A stretch of DNA of 64,000 bases from Poa pratensis (GCA_947311845.1 CAMZMU010000040.1:54602050-54666049); one strand, 5' to 3'; positions 1 to 9,786 are shown, counted from the stretch's first letter. Notes: a model not told the origin generated them from the letters alone. Numbers and translations: made by a program.

Positions 1-60
1 AGTGACCAACTGTAATACATAGTTCTCAGAAAACATACATTAATTGAAACTAACATACAA

Positions 61-411
61 CTATCTAAAGAATTTAAATCCAACAACAAATGCGATCAAA
101 ATCGCAACAGAGGTAACAATTGAACCAACAACATAATGATACCAAGCCTCTTGACTAATGACATATTTTCTAATCTTTTTAAGCTTCAAGCGCATTGCAT
201 TCATCTTCATCTCATGATCCAAGCGCATTGCCTCCATCTTGATCTCGTCATCATCGACGACGTTGGCAAGCTTGAACTCCAATTTCATCTTCTCTTCTAA
301 GCATTGGAGACGAAGATCTTCACTTCTTTTCAATTTTTCTTTCAAATCATTGTTTTCTTTTATAAAAAACTCGACAATAGGGTCGGTTGGAATTTCCGGT
401 TCAACTACCTC
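61..411 (-). CDS. Last exon of a CACTA-carried ORF: charged helix plus C-terminal membrane segment
   Basis: An open frame runs from a CTAG splice acceptor (413-412) to a stop at 61 without needing an ATG, so I read it as the terminal exon of a gene whose earlier exons are left of or upstream in the element. About 116 residues are visible. An acidic start (EVVEPEIPTDP) leads into a Lys/Glu/Met-rich amphipathic helix containing repeated MKMEAMRLDHEMKMNAMRL-type heptads, then a hydrophobic stretch near the C-terminus (VGSIVTSVAILIAFVVGF) that looks like one membrane anchor. I do not recognise a catalytic domain. Similar short coiled-coil/TM proteins are, as I recall, common in Triticeae CACTA elements, but this is memory rather than a search. 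It could equally be a captured host exon. Function unknown. Confidence 0.5.
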   Translation of the reverse strand, partial: EVVEPEIPTDPIVEFFIKENNDLKEKLKRSEDLRLQCLEEKMKLEFKLANVVDDDEIKMEAMRLDHEMKMNAMRLKLKKIRKYVISQEAWYHYVVGSIVTSVAILIAFVVGFKFFR

Positions 412-1039
412 CTAGATAAAAATATATCTATGTCAAGTTGGTCAGCATGATTGTCATAAACACGAAACGAAACAAATATATAGTTATAACAAACAATCAT
501 ACCACATCCGAATAATAGAGCGGACGAGAGCCGGTGTGGTCAACCATGACACTATATATATATATAACAAACAATTATACAACTAATAAAATTTTACAAA
601 TAATAATTACGCATCTAAAAATCATACAACTAAGATTTTTTGAAATATAAGTTTTAAAAAAGAGGCTTACCGAGGTGGTGCCGGTGACGGGACAACGCGG
701 GCGATCAACGGCGGTGAGCACGGCACTAGAACACACAAATCATAATTTAATTTTAGCTCAAATTGCGTATAAAACAAATGAACTCTCTAACTTAGGCATT
801 TCATCAAACACTTAGCTAGCACCTCAAAAATGAAATGAGCTAAGCTAGTATGGAAATGAGCTAAAATGAGGAACGCCGGATGAAAGGATCAAGTTGCTAA
901 CCCTTGAAAAGATGGGTACCATTAAACTTGACAAATCGTGGAGGAAAATGGAGATGAACCCGAGCTCGGCAGAGTAAAACAATGGAGAAAATGGTGATGA
1001 ACTCGAGCTGCAAAATGGAGATGCTCTCGGGGGGTGGAA

Positions 1040-1330
1040 GATGATATACTGGGAACATTAGTACCGGGTTGTAGAATGACCCGATACTAGAGCTCCAACT
1101 TCTAGTACCGGTCCGTTATACGAGTCGGTGCTAGAGGTTCTCGCGCGGGACCCGCGCTGCTGCTGTCCTGCCACGGACCTCTAGTACCGGCTCGTATCAC
1201 GGACCGGTACTAGAGGTCCCCTACCACCCCGGACAAGTGCTTTGCGGCATCGTATCTTTTGAACCGGTACTAGAGCCACTCTCTAGTACCGGTTCGTAAG
1301 CAACCCGCGACTAGAGCCAATTTTGGCTCT
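1040..1330. repeat. CACTA subterminal repeats
   Basis: The motif CTAGTACCGG and its reverse complement recur, variably mutated, about every 30-50 bases (for example near 1061, 1083, 1102, 1182, 1203, 1264, 1284). Such short repeats in both orientations next to a CACTA terminus are the usual binding sites for the element's own DNA-binding protein. Confidence 0.75.
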
Positions 1331-1427
1331 GGACGAAAAGCTATGTTTCCACTAGTGAGCATACTAAACGCCCATGTCAAGTTGGGCCCTTGATAGTGGA
1401 GAAATTCACAACCCTCTTTGTCAGGAC

Positions 1428-2228
1428 CAAACCTGGCTACCTGGGCCGGGCCTGGCGTGCCGGCACGGGAGCCCGCGAGCACGGCCCGTCAGGGGCCTGG
1501 CCCGGCACGGATTAAACGGGCCGTGCCCGGCCCGCGGCTCGCCCGGTGCCGTGCTCGGGCCTCAAGGCCAGGCACGCGTGCCAGCCCGGCATGGCCCGTT
1601 AACCACGGAAGCACGCGAAAGCCCGCAAAGCTGTCATCGACGAACGGACGAGTCATCGATGCACACCGTAGTCAACGACTCGATCCCCAATTCCTCATTG
1701 TGCGCTGTCATCCCGCCGCACCTCCGGCCACTAGCTCCCTCGCCCTCTCTCCCTAGATCCCTCGCCCTCTCGCTCCTCCCCCACGATTCCCTTCGATTCC
1801 CCACTTTACCAGTCCGCCGCCAGCGCCATGGCTCCAGTCTCCGGCCCTCTCTGCAGCTCCATGATCCCAACACCCCGCAGCTCCATGAGGTCTACGGCCC
1901 TCTCCGCAGCTCCATGACCCCGATACCCCGCAGCTCGTCGTCCGGCGGCGCCCGGCGCCAGACAATCGTCGTCCTGCTCTCCTGGCCGGCACTCGTCGCC
2001 GTCCTCTCCTGGAAGAAGGGACGCGAGCCGAAGAAAGCACCGCGTGCTTCACGTGCCACGGGCCGGCCCGTTAGTGGCATGTGCCGGGCTTGTGCCTGAA
2101 GCCTGGGCACCTGTGCCAGCACGGCCCGGCACGCTTGCTACACGGGCCACTGTGTGCCGTGCCGGGCCAGGCCCGTTTACCTAGTCGCGGGCCCGTGCCG
2201 TGCCGGGCCGGCCCGTTGGCCAGGTTTG
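1428..2228. mobile_element. Non-autonomous hAT-like transposon with GC-rich subterminal repeats
   Basis: The insertion is absent from copies B and C. It is flanked by GTCAGGAC (1420-1427) and GTTAGGAC (2229-2236), an 8 bp target duplication with one mismatch. Its ends are the inverted repeat CAAACCTGG / CCAGGTTTG. Both ends are packed with permutations of GGGCCGTGCCGGCCCG, as in the rice nDart group of hAT elements. The middle (about 1630-2040) has lower GC and may be captured host sequence. No transposase is present. The long open frames here are a by-product of GC-rich sequence without stops. Confidence 0.8.
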
Positions 2229-2399
2229 GTTAGGACCCTTGGACAGAAAGGCGTTTTCCGTAATCGGAAGCGGAAGCCAGCCGCCCGCGGCGACACCGCC
2301 AGAGGAGACACCGGCACCGCCCACCGCATCGTTTTCTCCAGGCTCTGCAGTGCAAGCATTCTCTACAAGGCATGTCCCCCCCGCCCTCTCCCTACCCTA

Positions 2400-2574
2400 A
2401 TGAACCCTGATTTCTCCTGTTTTCATGGTTCGTCTCGCACATACATATAGACCTTTGTTTTCAGTACAATCCGCCGAGCAACCATTCCCGTGCGGATAAC
2501 TCGAATATCTCGTTGCTATTTTTCTTGCGCTAGATTTGGAAGTCTTAGATTGGATCCTAGACTGGATGGGAATC
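2400..2574. repeat. 175 bp repeat R1, single remaining copy in segment A
   Basis: This matches the second R1 of copies C (38295-38469) and B (56205-56380). The first R1 is missing here because the CACTA element replaces everything to the left of position 1358 in this window. The sequence is non-coding as far as I can see. Confidence 0.75.
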
Positions 2575-2864
2575 AGCATGCGATGTGTTTATTGTGTGCA
2601 CATCTCGACTGTGAGGTTTGGGGGTTTTCTAGCAGAAATTAATCTGAATATGTCGCTTACTCCACGAGTTGTCGAGTTGATCTGCAACTGGGGAGGTGAT
2701 TTAGACTATCCTAGGGGAACTTGAAACTATTATTAGTAGCGATAGAACTGCTGTTGTTTTTTCTTGTGTAGGTCTAAGGGGGCGGGGGAGTAGAACAATC
2801 AGTCGTTGTTTCAGTATCATGTTCAAAAAGTAAAGATGGATCTAACTCCAACTTTTAGACAGAA

Positions 2865-2935
2865 CTAGCTGAGTGCCCATGCTTTGCTATGGTTCATTAA
2901 TCTTTTTGTCATCGCAATGTTGTACTATATGTAAA
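2865..2935 (-). mobile_element. 3' terminus of an old Helitron (copy A), body extending rightwards
   Basis: Read on the minus strand, the sequence ends in a short hairpin (stem CCAT / ATGG, 2877-2892) followed 8 bases later by CTAG (2868-2865) and then T, the Helitron 3' signature with A/T target. The same end is present in copies C (38759) and B (56670), where the stem reads CCGT/ACGG. I cannot place the 5' TC end, so only the terminus is annotated. Confidence 0.6.
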
Positions 2936-3248
2936 TATAAAATATGCGTAAAGGTTCACATACATAAAAACATATTTGAAAAAATTAAAATTTAGTTGCT
3001 TTTGTTCTGTTTTTGTTTTCCTTTGGCTTCTCCTCCTACTCTCTACAGTCCCGTGTAATTATCTTTTTGGTCCATCTTGGGCCATTATATATTTAGAAAA
3101 TTTAACTGTAGGGGTTTCCCAAATGGTTTCACGGCCGTTTAAAAAAAATCATGTCACATAATTTTATGCCATATGCATAGAAATTAAGAACCCTGCAAAT
3201 TATCTCTTATTACATAAGATATTCTCAATTGAAACACTTAAGATATTC

Positions 3249-3473
3249 TTGTGCGGCAACATGAACGTTGTTTGCGCGCTTCATTTGCATGGTAATTGGG
3301 CACTACTCAGAATGCAAAATGGACGAACCAATTCTTATACAACCCATGAGTTCTCCAGGTTCTTCCAGTCCAAGGTGGAGCTGACCAGCTTCTTGTTAAA
3401 GATGGCCCTGGCGGAGGAGGAGCAGAAGCTGTTCAAGACCTCCAGGCTGTTCAACAAGAAGTCCCGCAAATGA
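3249..3473 (+). CDS. Exon-like ORF of unknown function (copy A)
   Basis: A 74-codon frame ends in a basic tail (LFNKKSRK). Its second half (3340-3473) is GC-richer than its surroundings and looks like a real coding exon: FSRFFQSKVELTSFLLKM followed by an acidic EEEQKLF stretch. The first half is AT-rich and less convincing, so the true exon may begin near 3350, after the AG at about 3350-3358. Copy B (57055-57279) keeps the frame and length; the differences I see are Q to H, A to T and N to D, all amino-acid changing. That argues for a captured exon no longer under selection. I do not recognise the parent gene. Confidence 0.3.
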   Translation: MCGNMNVVCALHLHGNWALLRMQNGRTNSYTTHEFSRFFQSKVELTSFLLKMALAEEEQKLFKTSRLFNKKSRK

Positions 3474-4222
3474 AAGAGAACTTAATGGAGCATTGTGAAT
3501 ATCCATATAATACAAAGTGAAATATGCATCATAAGATCTAGTATTTCAAAACGAAATTAAGACTTGAAAGCTAACTAAGCATATGTACTTCTACAGAGTC
3601 GCTTAAAGATGGATTCCAATCATCAACCCTATAATCTGAAGATAAATTCCAAAAATAGTAATATTAGATTGAAAAAACGATAATAAACAAAAGGCAGTAG
3701 TAATATGAAATTGAAGGGGAAGACTTCAAGTGATATACCGGTGATTGGTACAAACATAGCTTACACAATTTCATGCGCGGTGATTATATATGCTTAGCCA
3801 AAAATAATCAAAATTATATTTTCTCTAAGGAGAAAAGCATAGGACTGGAGTAAGATGACAGCTGTCTACCCTAACAGTGTGAATTTAGAAAAGTAAACCT
3901 ATAGGATACCAGCATTACGTATGCTTTTTTCTGCAAAAAAGTCTAAATAGGACATTGTATGAAATTAGTGCCTGAATAATGGAGAAGAAATTCTCTCGTC
4001 AGCATGATTCAAGAACCAGAAATTAGCACATCAAATGAGTTCACAACCAAAATTAGTGCAGAATTATTTCAATGTGTAACAGTAGATTTGTGGTGCGGCA
4101 CGTTGAAGATTACATGGAAGAGGCACGTTTTTGGGTTTGCGTAATTCTCTCTGGCCACCTGTGACAACATTCATGTCATCATTCATTCAGAGAATTATTC
4201 AGATCTAAACTAACAAGAGGTA
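3474..4222. other. No gene seen
   Basis: AT-rich sequence matching copy B (57280-58028) with scattered substitutions. No open frame, RNA gene or mobile-element end was found. Confidence 0.6.
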
Positions 4223-4227
4223 TTAAG

Positions 4228-4719
4228 TGTTGGCCTGATGTAATCTTGTCATAGTGTAAACTGCACACATAGGTTGTGTGCAGGCTGTAGTATGTTCTAG
4301 AGTACTACAAGCTAGTATGTTCTAGAGTACTATCCTTATGTAATTCTTAGGCTGTAAGATAGGATAGCAATAGAAAGTAGTAGAAGGCTCTGGAATACTG
4401 TAGCACCGACCTTGAACTCTCTATATAAGGAGAGGCACCCTACATGGAGGGTAGCAAGAAGTGGAAGCCAAGGTCCTAGCATAGGTTGCTAAGGTTTGCC
4501 AGCATTTGTTGCTGTAGTGTAGCATTTGTTGCTGCATAGTAGGCATAGGATGCCAAGCTTGTAGGCATTCGTTGTCTGTGTCGTGTAGCATCCGTTGCTA
4601 CAAAAACTAATATAAAAGGAAGGCATTTGTTGCCTGAAACTTGTGTGCTCCTCTGTAGTGCTAGTCCCGTGTTTTCTTCACTTGGTAGAGAGAACAAGGG
4701 GAAGAGAGAACACCCAACA
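4228..4719 (+). mobile_element. Solo LTR (copia-like), copy A
   Basis: The 492 bp segment begins TGTTGG and ends CCAACA, and is flanked by the direct repeat TTAAG (4223-4227 and 4720-4724). A TATA box (CTCTATATAAGG) lies near 4420, followed by a transcribed-leader-like region. There is no internal domain, so it is a recombined solo LTR. Copy B has the same LTR with the same TTAAG target duplication at 58034-58525, so it predates the duplication. Confidence 0.85.
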
Positions 4720-4919
4720 TTAAGCACGTCCGAATTTTATAGTGGTCTGTGTCAGCTAAAAAAGACCACCCAGCCGCATCCTTCTATCCTAGAAGAAGCC
4801 AAATCTTGATCCGTCCTGCAGCATTTCCTGGCTCAATCACCCACGTCGGGAGCTTGCTGTATAGGCCGAAAACTACACCTGCAGCCAATTATCTATCAAT
4901 ATATCATGGCTGACCTCCT

Positions 4920-5515
4920 CAGCCTCCCCTCACCGCGGCCACGTCGCCCCAATTTCCCTCGGCCGTCCGATCGCCGATCAGCGGCCCACAATCAATAGTA
5001 GACGCGTTTCTACAGTGCGCTGCGGGAGGGCTTTTTTGTAATTTTCGGAAACATCGAGGGTCTCTACGGGAAAAATACAGGGACCTCACTGCAAAACCAT
5101 CTACTCCTCTCTCTCCCCGTGTCCCGTGCCTCGCCGCCGCCGCCGCCGCCGAGCGCCGTCGCTCCGGCCCTCCCCGCCCACATCGGAGAACACCACGGGG
5201 TTCGCCGCCGTTTCCTTCGCCACCTGGCCGAGCGCCGCTTCCTGGGGCGGCCGCACCGCGCGGGGATCGCCGCCGCCGTGCCGCGGTCCTCCGCCGCTTC
5301 TCGCCTCCACCGGCGCCGCTCCGGCGAGCAATACACGACGGCGCCGCCGCCCGCGTGCACAGCGCGACGAGGCGCGTCCAGAGCACCCGCCCACGCGGGC
5401 TGGACCGCCGTTAATCGCCGCCGGCGCGGCAGAGCCACCCGCGAGTGACGTCACCGCTGACGTCACCGCGGGGCTGAGATGGGCCTTGGGCCGCCGCTGG
5501 GTTGTGGCCTGAACA
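4920..5515 (+). other. GC-rich, promoter/first-exon-like fragment carried by Helitron 1
   Basis: GC content rises sharply relative to both sides and CCG runs are common, as in grass 5' UTRs and first exons. Open frames exist on both strands through the same bases and none resembles a known protein, so I do not call a CDS. It ends at about 5515, where AT-rich sequence begins. Most likely a captured host fragment. Confidence 0.4.
5446..5465. promoter_or_regulatory. as-1-like pair of TGACGTCA palindromes
   Basis: Two perfect TGACGTCA palindromes begin 12 bases apart (5446 and 5458). This is the same spacing as the paired TGACG boxes of the plant as-1/ocs element bound by TGA-type bZIP factors. 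The site is at the end of the GC-rich fragment inside Helitron 1. Whether it drives anything is unknown. Confidence 0.4.
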
Positions 5516-6631
5516 ACACTTTTCTTTTTTGACTTTCCATTTTTCCTTCATATTTTTTAAATAACCCTCCAAAATAATTCAAATAAATTTGTATATATTT
5601 GTAATAACCATGCCTGCCATTTACAAATATTCAAACCACAACTTTTCAAAACATTCCAACAAATAAAAAAAATATTACTTAATTGCTTGATTTACATTTT
5701 ATGCCATTTTTTTGGAAATAGTGTTCCACATACTATATTTTTATCCCACATTTAAAATTCGTAAAACATAAAGAACAAACTTTTGTAGTATATGGTAGTT
5801 GGAAATAGTGTTCTACAATCTATAATTTTATCCCAAATTTTAAATTCATAAAAATATAGAGAGCAAACTTTTGAAATATATGGTAGTTTGCACTCATTTC
5901 TGCATTTGGTTTGGCAAAATTTTAAATTTTGAAATTATGACACTTGAAGGTTGTGCAAAATTTGCAAAACGTTGGAATGCACAGAGAAAATACATTCAAA
6001 AATTGTATAGAGTTTTGAAAACTTTCGTGTTGTTCAACTATGTAAGTTTTGTTAAAGTTTGTTTATATTTCAAAGGAAGAAATAATGTGGTGTAGAAAAA
6101 CGAAATTTCAAAATATCCGCACTCTAAAGTTATTCGTATTTAAATTTGTTGGAATTGGGGAATAGTTTGTGTTTGTAAGTTGATTGAATTTGGGAAATCG
6201 TTAAAATTGACACGTTTGGTACTAGAATATTCAAACGTTAATTTTGGTCATATGTCATAAGTAGTGACTTTTTTTTTTGCGTGTGCTCTATCCATACATT
6301 TTTGTTTGGATAGCAAATTTAAATATAGGAATGGACATATTCAAAAAATTGTTTGTTTCTTCGAAATATTGAAAGTTCAAGCAAATTTGTTTTACAATTA
6401 TATTTCTGTTAATTTTGTGATGTCGTTCGTGTTTGAATTTTGCTCGCGTTTGTTAAATGCTTGGATTTTAAAGGCAGCCGGTTTTTTGAAATATGCAAGT
6501 CTGAGTTTCCATCTTATGCTTTCAGTTATAAGTGTTTGTTATCGTAGTCACGTTGTAATTTTTATGCTTTAGATTGTATGTGTTTGTTATCGTACGCATG
6601 TTGCATTTTTTTTATCTGCATGCTCACAAAA

Positions 6632-7445
6632 ACAAACGATACTTATTACTGCTAAAATACAAACCTATTTAACAAAATTCAAAATAACAAAAAAAAATAC
6701 AAACTAACACAAGCGCAGCGCGACGACGCGCGAAATTCCACTCCACTATCCCCACAAAATTTGCACCAAATTATATATATACTCAACAAGTTTCAATATC
6801 AACAAATTTTAGGACTACCCCCACAAAATTTACATCTAAAAAAAAACTTTCAAATTCGATAAATTTTCACAACCTACACAATTTTCAAACACAAACTATC
6901 TTTACATACAAACGATACTTATTACTGCTAAAATACAAACCTATTTAACAAAATTCAAAATAACAAAAAAAAAATACAAACTAACACAAGCGCAGCGCGA
7001 CGACGCGCGAAATTCCACTCCACTATCCCCACAAAATTTGCACCAAATTATATATATGCTCAACAAGTTTCAATATCAACAAATTTTAGGACTACCCCCA
7101 CAAAATTTACATCTAAAAAAAAACTTTCAAATTCGATAAATTTTCACAACCTACACAATTTTCAAACACAAACTATCTTTACATCCGAACAAATCTCAAA
7201 TATACACAATTTTCAAACGTCGATGATTTCATACTTGAATTTAAAATTGACACCAAATTATACATATGCTCAACAAGTTTTAAGATCAACAAATTTTAGG
7301 ACTACCCCCACAAAATTTACATCTAAAAAACTTTCCAATCCGATAAATTTTCACAACCTAAACAATTTGCAAACGCAAACTATCTTTACATCCGAACAAT
7401 TCTCAATTACACACAATTTTCAAACGTCGATGATTTCAAAATTGA
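6632..7445. repeat. 276 bp tandem repeat, two full copies and one decayed partial copy
   Basis: Copies at 6632-6907 and 6908-7185 are nearly identical, differing by an A-run length and few substitutions. A third, more diverged partial copy covers about 7240-7440. Each full unit is AT-rich except for a GC-rich core (gcgcagcgcgacgacgcgcg, at about 6713 and 6990). The array abuts the terminal hairpin of Helitron 1. Confidence 0.85.
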
Positions 7446-7491
7446 ATTTATCACACGGGTGCGGCGGTGCCGCCGCACAAAATATACCTAG

Positions 7492-8210
7492 TTACAGCTT
7501 AAAAGGCTCAGTGTTGAAATCTCACAGATTAACTGCTACATCAGATACAGAACTACACATGTTTTGGGAGCTGCTGAAACTTTCTTGTTGTTCTTTGACA
7601 GTGCACCTCCAATGTGCTTGCTTTTCAGCTTCAACATCACCTGTTAATTGCACGCCATTTATTTTTAGTAGTGGGAAAATTGACATTTTTTAGATTGTGC
7701 AGTGAAAGTTTTCCTACCTGAGACCTCCTGCTGATGTAGATAAATACTTTTGTCCGTGTAAATCCCCTGCATCAGAACAAATAAAAATTTTCTCCACCTT
7801 AATTACCCTGATCAGCCTTAATTTTACATACTGCTGGGTTAAGGGTATTATTCACACCCTTGCAAATTAAAGGAAAGAAAAATATTACTGGATGTTCTGA
7901 ATATTGCACAGCTATGCAGTTTGTACCTTTTCTTGTTCATTTGAGTAGCTCCCGGTCCCTGCACCAGACATCAGGTCTCCACGAATGGCCCTTCTCGTAC
8001 GGAAGAACCTTCGCGTTACTTCTCGCCGCCTCATGCTGCACTCTCTGCTTCATCGTCGCCGCTCCTCGCAGCTCTGATCAGACATACACGATGATTACAG
8101 ATTGCTAATTCTTGCATGAAACCTCATACATGAGTGTAATGCTATGGAAAAAGAGCCGCCTTTCACTGCATCAATCCCTTACCAGTTGGGCCGCTGTAAG
8201 CGTCGTCAGA
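7492..8210. other. No confident gene seen
   Basis: Unique sequence of the duplicated unit, matching copy B from 58698. It contains a 82-codon plus-strand frame (7860-8108) that copy B retains, but without recognisable domains and overlapping transposon-free, AT-rich context. Nothing else found. Confidence 0.5.
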
Positions 8211-8423
8211 TCAACGACGCTCCTGACGCAGACCGCGGACTGGAGGCCGGAGGACACCTGCTCGGGCGAGTCGAGCCGCCTCAATGCAGTGCGAAGCAAG
8301 CAGCTCCGCCGCCAGCGCCATGTCCGCCGCCATCTTGGAGGTCTGCGCGCCAAAGCTCGTGGATGCTGCTGCGACGGGGGCCACCGCGGCCGTGACGCCG
8401 ACCACCAATACCATAGTGTGCAT
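8211..8423 (-). CDS. Small hypothetical protein, Ala-rich (copy A)
   Basis: A 70-residue frame begins at the methionine of MHTMVLVVGV. I prefer this start because copy B (59418-59630) keeps exactly this length but loses the upstream extension to a 1 bp deletion. The N-terminal about 25 residues are hydrophobic (VVGVTAAVAPVAAA) and could be a signal or membrane segment; the rest is Ala/Leu-rich (KMAADMALAAELLASH) and ends in a basic tail. A GT splice donor candidate lies within the last third, so the native gene may have had a further exon. Codon use is GC-rich as in grass genes, while the surroundings are not. I do not recognise the family; it may be a gene remnant. Confidence 0.35.
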   Translation of the reverse strand: MHTMVLVVGVTAAVAPVAAASTSFGAQTSKMAADMALAAELLASHCIEAARLARAGVLRPPVRGLRQERR

Positions 8424-8612
8424 GTTTGACGTGGTGGATGGTTTGGTGTGGTGGGGAAAAACCATGTTTTGCTGATGATGGGGCAGACGGGAGACGGGAT
8501 AGTATGGGATGGGGTGTGCGGGGCTTTAATCTGCTGGCGAATCATGGGGCAGACGTTAAATCAGCGTATGTTTAATGCTGATTGCCTAGAATTGAGCGTG
8601 TAATAATTGTAG

Positions 8613-9027
8613 TTATTGTTGATTGATGCATTAACGTAAGGAGTTTCCTTTGTTGGATAGTTTGGCGCTTGACGTGATGGGGAAAAAGTATTAGACACGG
8701 GAAAGAAGAAGTAATGGGCATGTAATTAATTGGTAGTATTGGACAAGGGAAAGATTGGACCCATTTCGACCTGGACGCTCAGTTTTGGTAGTTTTGTTTC
8801 CGGTGATTGGATCTGCTAATTTATTGTTGATTGATGCATTAACGTAAGGAGTTTCCTTTGTTGGATAGTTTGGCGCTTGACGTGATGGGGAAAAAGTATT
8901 AGACACGAGAAAGAAGAAGTAATGGGCATGTAATTAATTGGTAGTATTGGACAAGGGAAAGATTGGTCTCATTTCGATCTGGACGCTCAGTTTTGGTAGT
9001 TTTGTTTCCGGTGATTGGATCTGCTAA
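8613..9027. repeat. 208 bp tandem repeat, two copies (segment A)
   Basis: Units begin TTATTGTTGATTGATGC at 8613 and 8821 and are nearly identical. The same pair is in copy B (59819 and 60027), where the second unit is split by Helitron 2. The duplication therefore predates the segmental duplication. Confidence 0.9.
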
Positions 9028-9661
9028 TTAAAGTTGCTACTTAAATGTGTGCGGGAATAAAACCTGTGAGTTTGGAACATACGTGAGAGTTGGACGAAAG
9101 GGGTTGACGTAGTGCAGGTTGGCAGACTAAGGAACAAAACTCTTCTTTTAGATAGGAGAGAATAGGAGAGATTTAGATAGGAGAGATTATTTTGGGTGTC
9201 AGATTTTTCCACTTTGTGTTGCAGTGTGTTGGTAGTTCCTCATGCAATACAGCAACTGTGCACATACTTCTTACTTCCAAGTGTTGGGAAGCATGGCTGT
9301 ATGGATTTTCTTTATTTCATCGGATGATATGTTCTGTCCATCACGTTGAAGTAATCACTGATATTTGCAGGATATGACAGTTAGAGTTGTATAGGCTGAG
9401 GCAATGTTATAAATATTTACGGTGTTTGATTATCGATGTTGTTGTCAGCACGAGACTATTCCATACAGATCCAATATTCTTCCAGTGTTATTGTGTACTA
9501 GTGTTTTTCATGTTTTGATTGAGCGCATAGATGTTATTCCTGCGTGTAATTACAATTACAATCTCAGGAACCACACATGCACTAGCCATTTTTTCTTGCT
9601 ACTCTGTATCGTTTCTATCTTAGTTACAGTACCATTTTAAATATTCAGTTCATTCTTCTAA
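9028..9661. other. Upstream region of the F-box gene; no gene seen
   Basis: Matches copy B (63362-63992). The two short frames here (9192 and 9422) are conserved only because the copies are recent. The region probably holds the promoter or a 5' UTR intron of the F-box gene, but I cannot name a TATA box with confidence. Confidence 0.4.
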
Positions 9662-9663
9662 TA

Positions 9664-9786
9664 CAACCTCCGATCCATATTAATGGACTCAACTTTATCT
9701 AGATACGGATGTATCTAGTTAAGTGTTTAGACTAGATGCATCCGTATCTAGACAATGTTGAGACCATTAATATGGACCGGAGGGAG
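9664..9786. mobile_element. Stowaway MITE, 123 bp
   Basis: Inverted ends (CAACCTCCGATCC left, slightly decayed; GGACCGGAGGGAG right) are flanked by TA at 9662-9663 and 9787-9788. The sequence folds back on itself through TAGATACGGATG / CATCCGTATCTA. Copy B has the empty site with a single TA at 63993-63994. Confidence 0.92.

Larger units (their letters stand above)
1..1357 (-). mobile_element. CACTA DNA transposon, one terminal part (element continues left of the window)
   Basis: The right edge is the palindromic CACTAGTG at 1350-1357, the hallmark terminus of CACTA (En/Spm) elements when read inward on the minus strand. Immediately outside is AGC followed by host sequence that matches copies C (from 38062) and B (from 55973). 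In those copies the same AGC lies in uninterrupted sequence, so AGC is the expected 3 bp target duplication. The other terminus and any transposase lie outside the window. Inside are subterminal repeats (1040-1330) and the last exon of an accessory ORF (61-411). The remaining 412-1040 is AT-rich and shows no coding signal. Confidence 0.85.
4892..7491 (+). mobile_element. Helitron 1, non-autonomous, 2600 bp
   Basis: It starts with TC (4892) and ends with CTAG (7488-7491). The end is preceded by a perfect 9 bp stem hairpin (7459-7478, GTGCGGCGG/CCGCCGCAC). It sits between A (4891) and T (7492). Copy B has the uninterrupted site (58697|58698), and joining the two flanks of copy A gives exactly the copy B sequence. 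No Rep/helicase is encoded. Contents are a GC-rich gene-like fragment (4920-5515), an AT-rich middle and a 276 bp tandem repeat. Confidence 0.93.

Noticed and set aside
1374..2099. A 241-codon plus-strand frame and overlapping minus-strand frames
   Set aside because: It crosses the hAT terminus and target duplication, is built of GC-rich subterminal repeats and is open in several frames at once; not a gene.
4919..5512. Five overlapping long frames on both strands
   Set aside because: CCG-rich sequence lacks stop codons in every frame; no domain and no preferred frame.
7223..7693. 156-codon plus-strand frame
   Set aside because: Spans the decayed tandem repeat, the Helitron hairpin and the insertion junction; cannot be an old gene.
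9192..9640. Two short frames upstream of the F-box gene, repeated in copy B
   Set aside because: Conservation is explained by the recent duplication; composition and lack of domains argue against coding.
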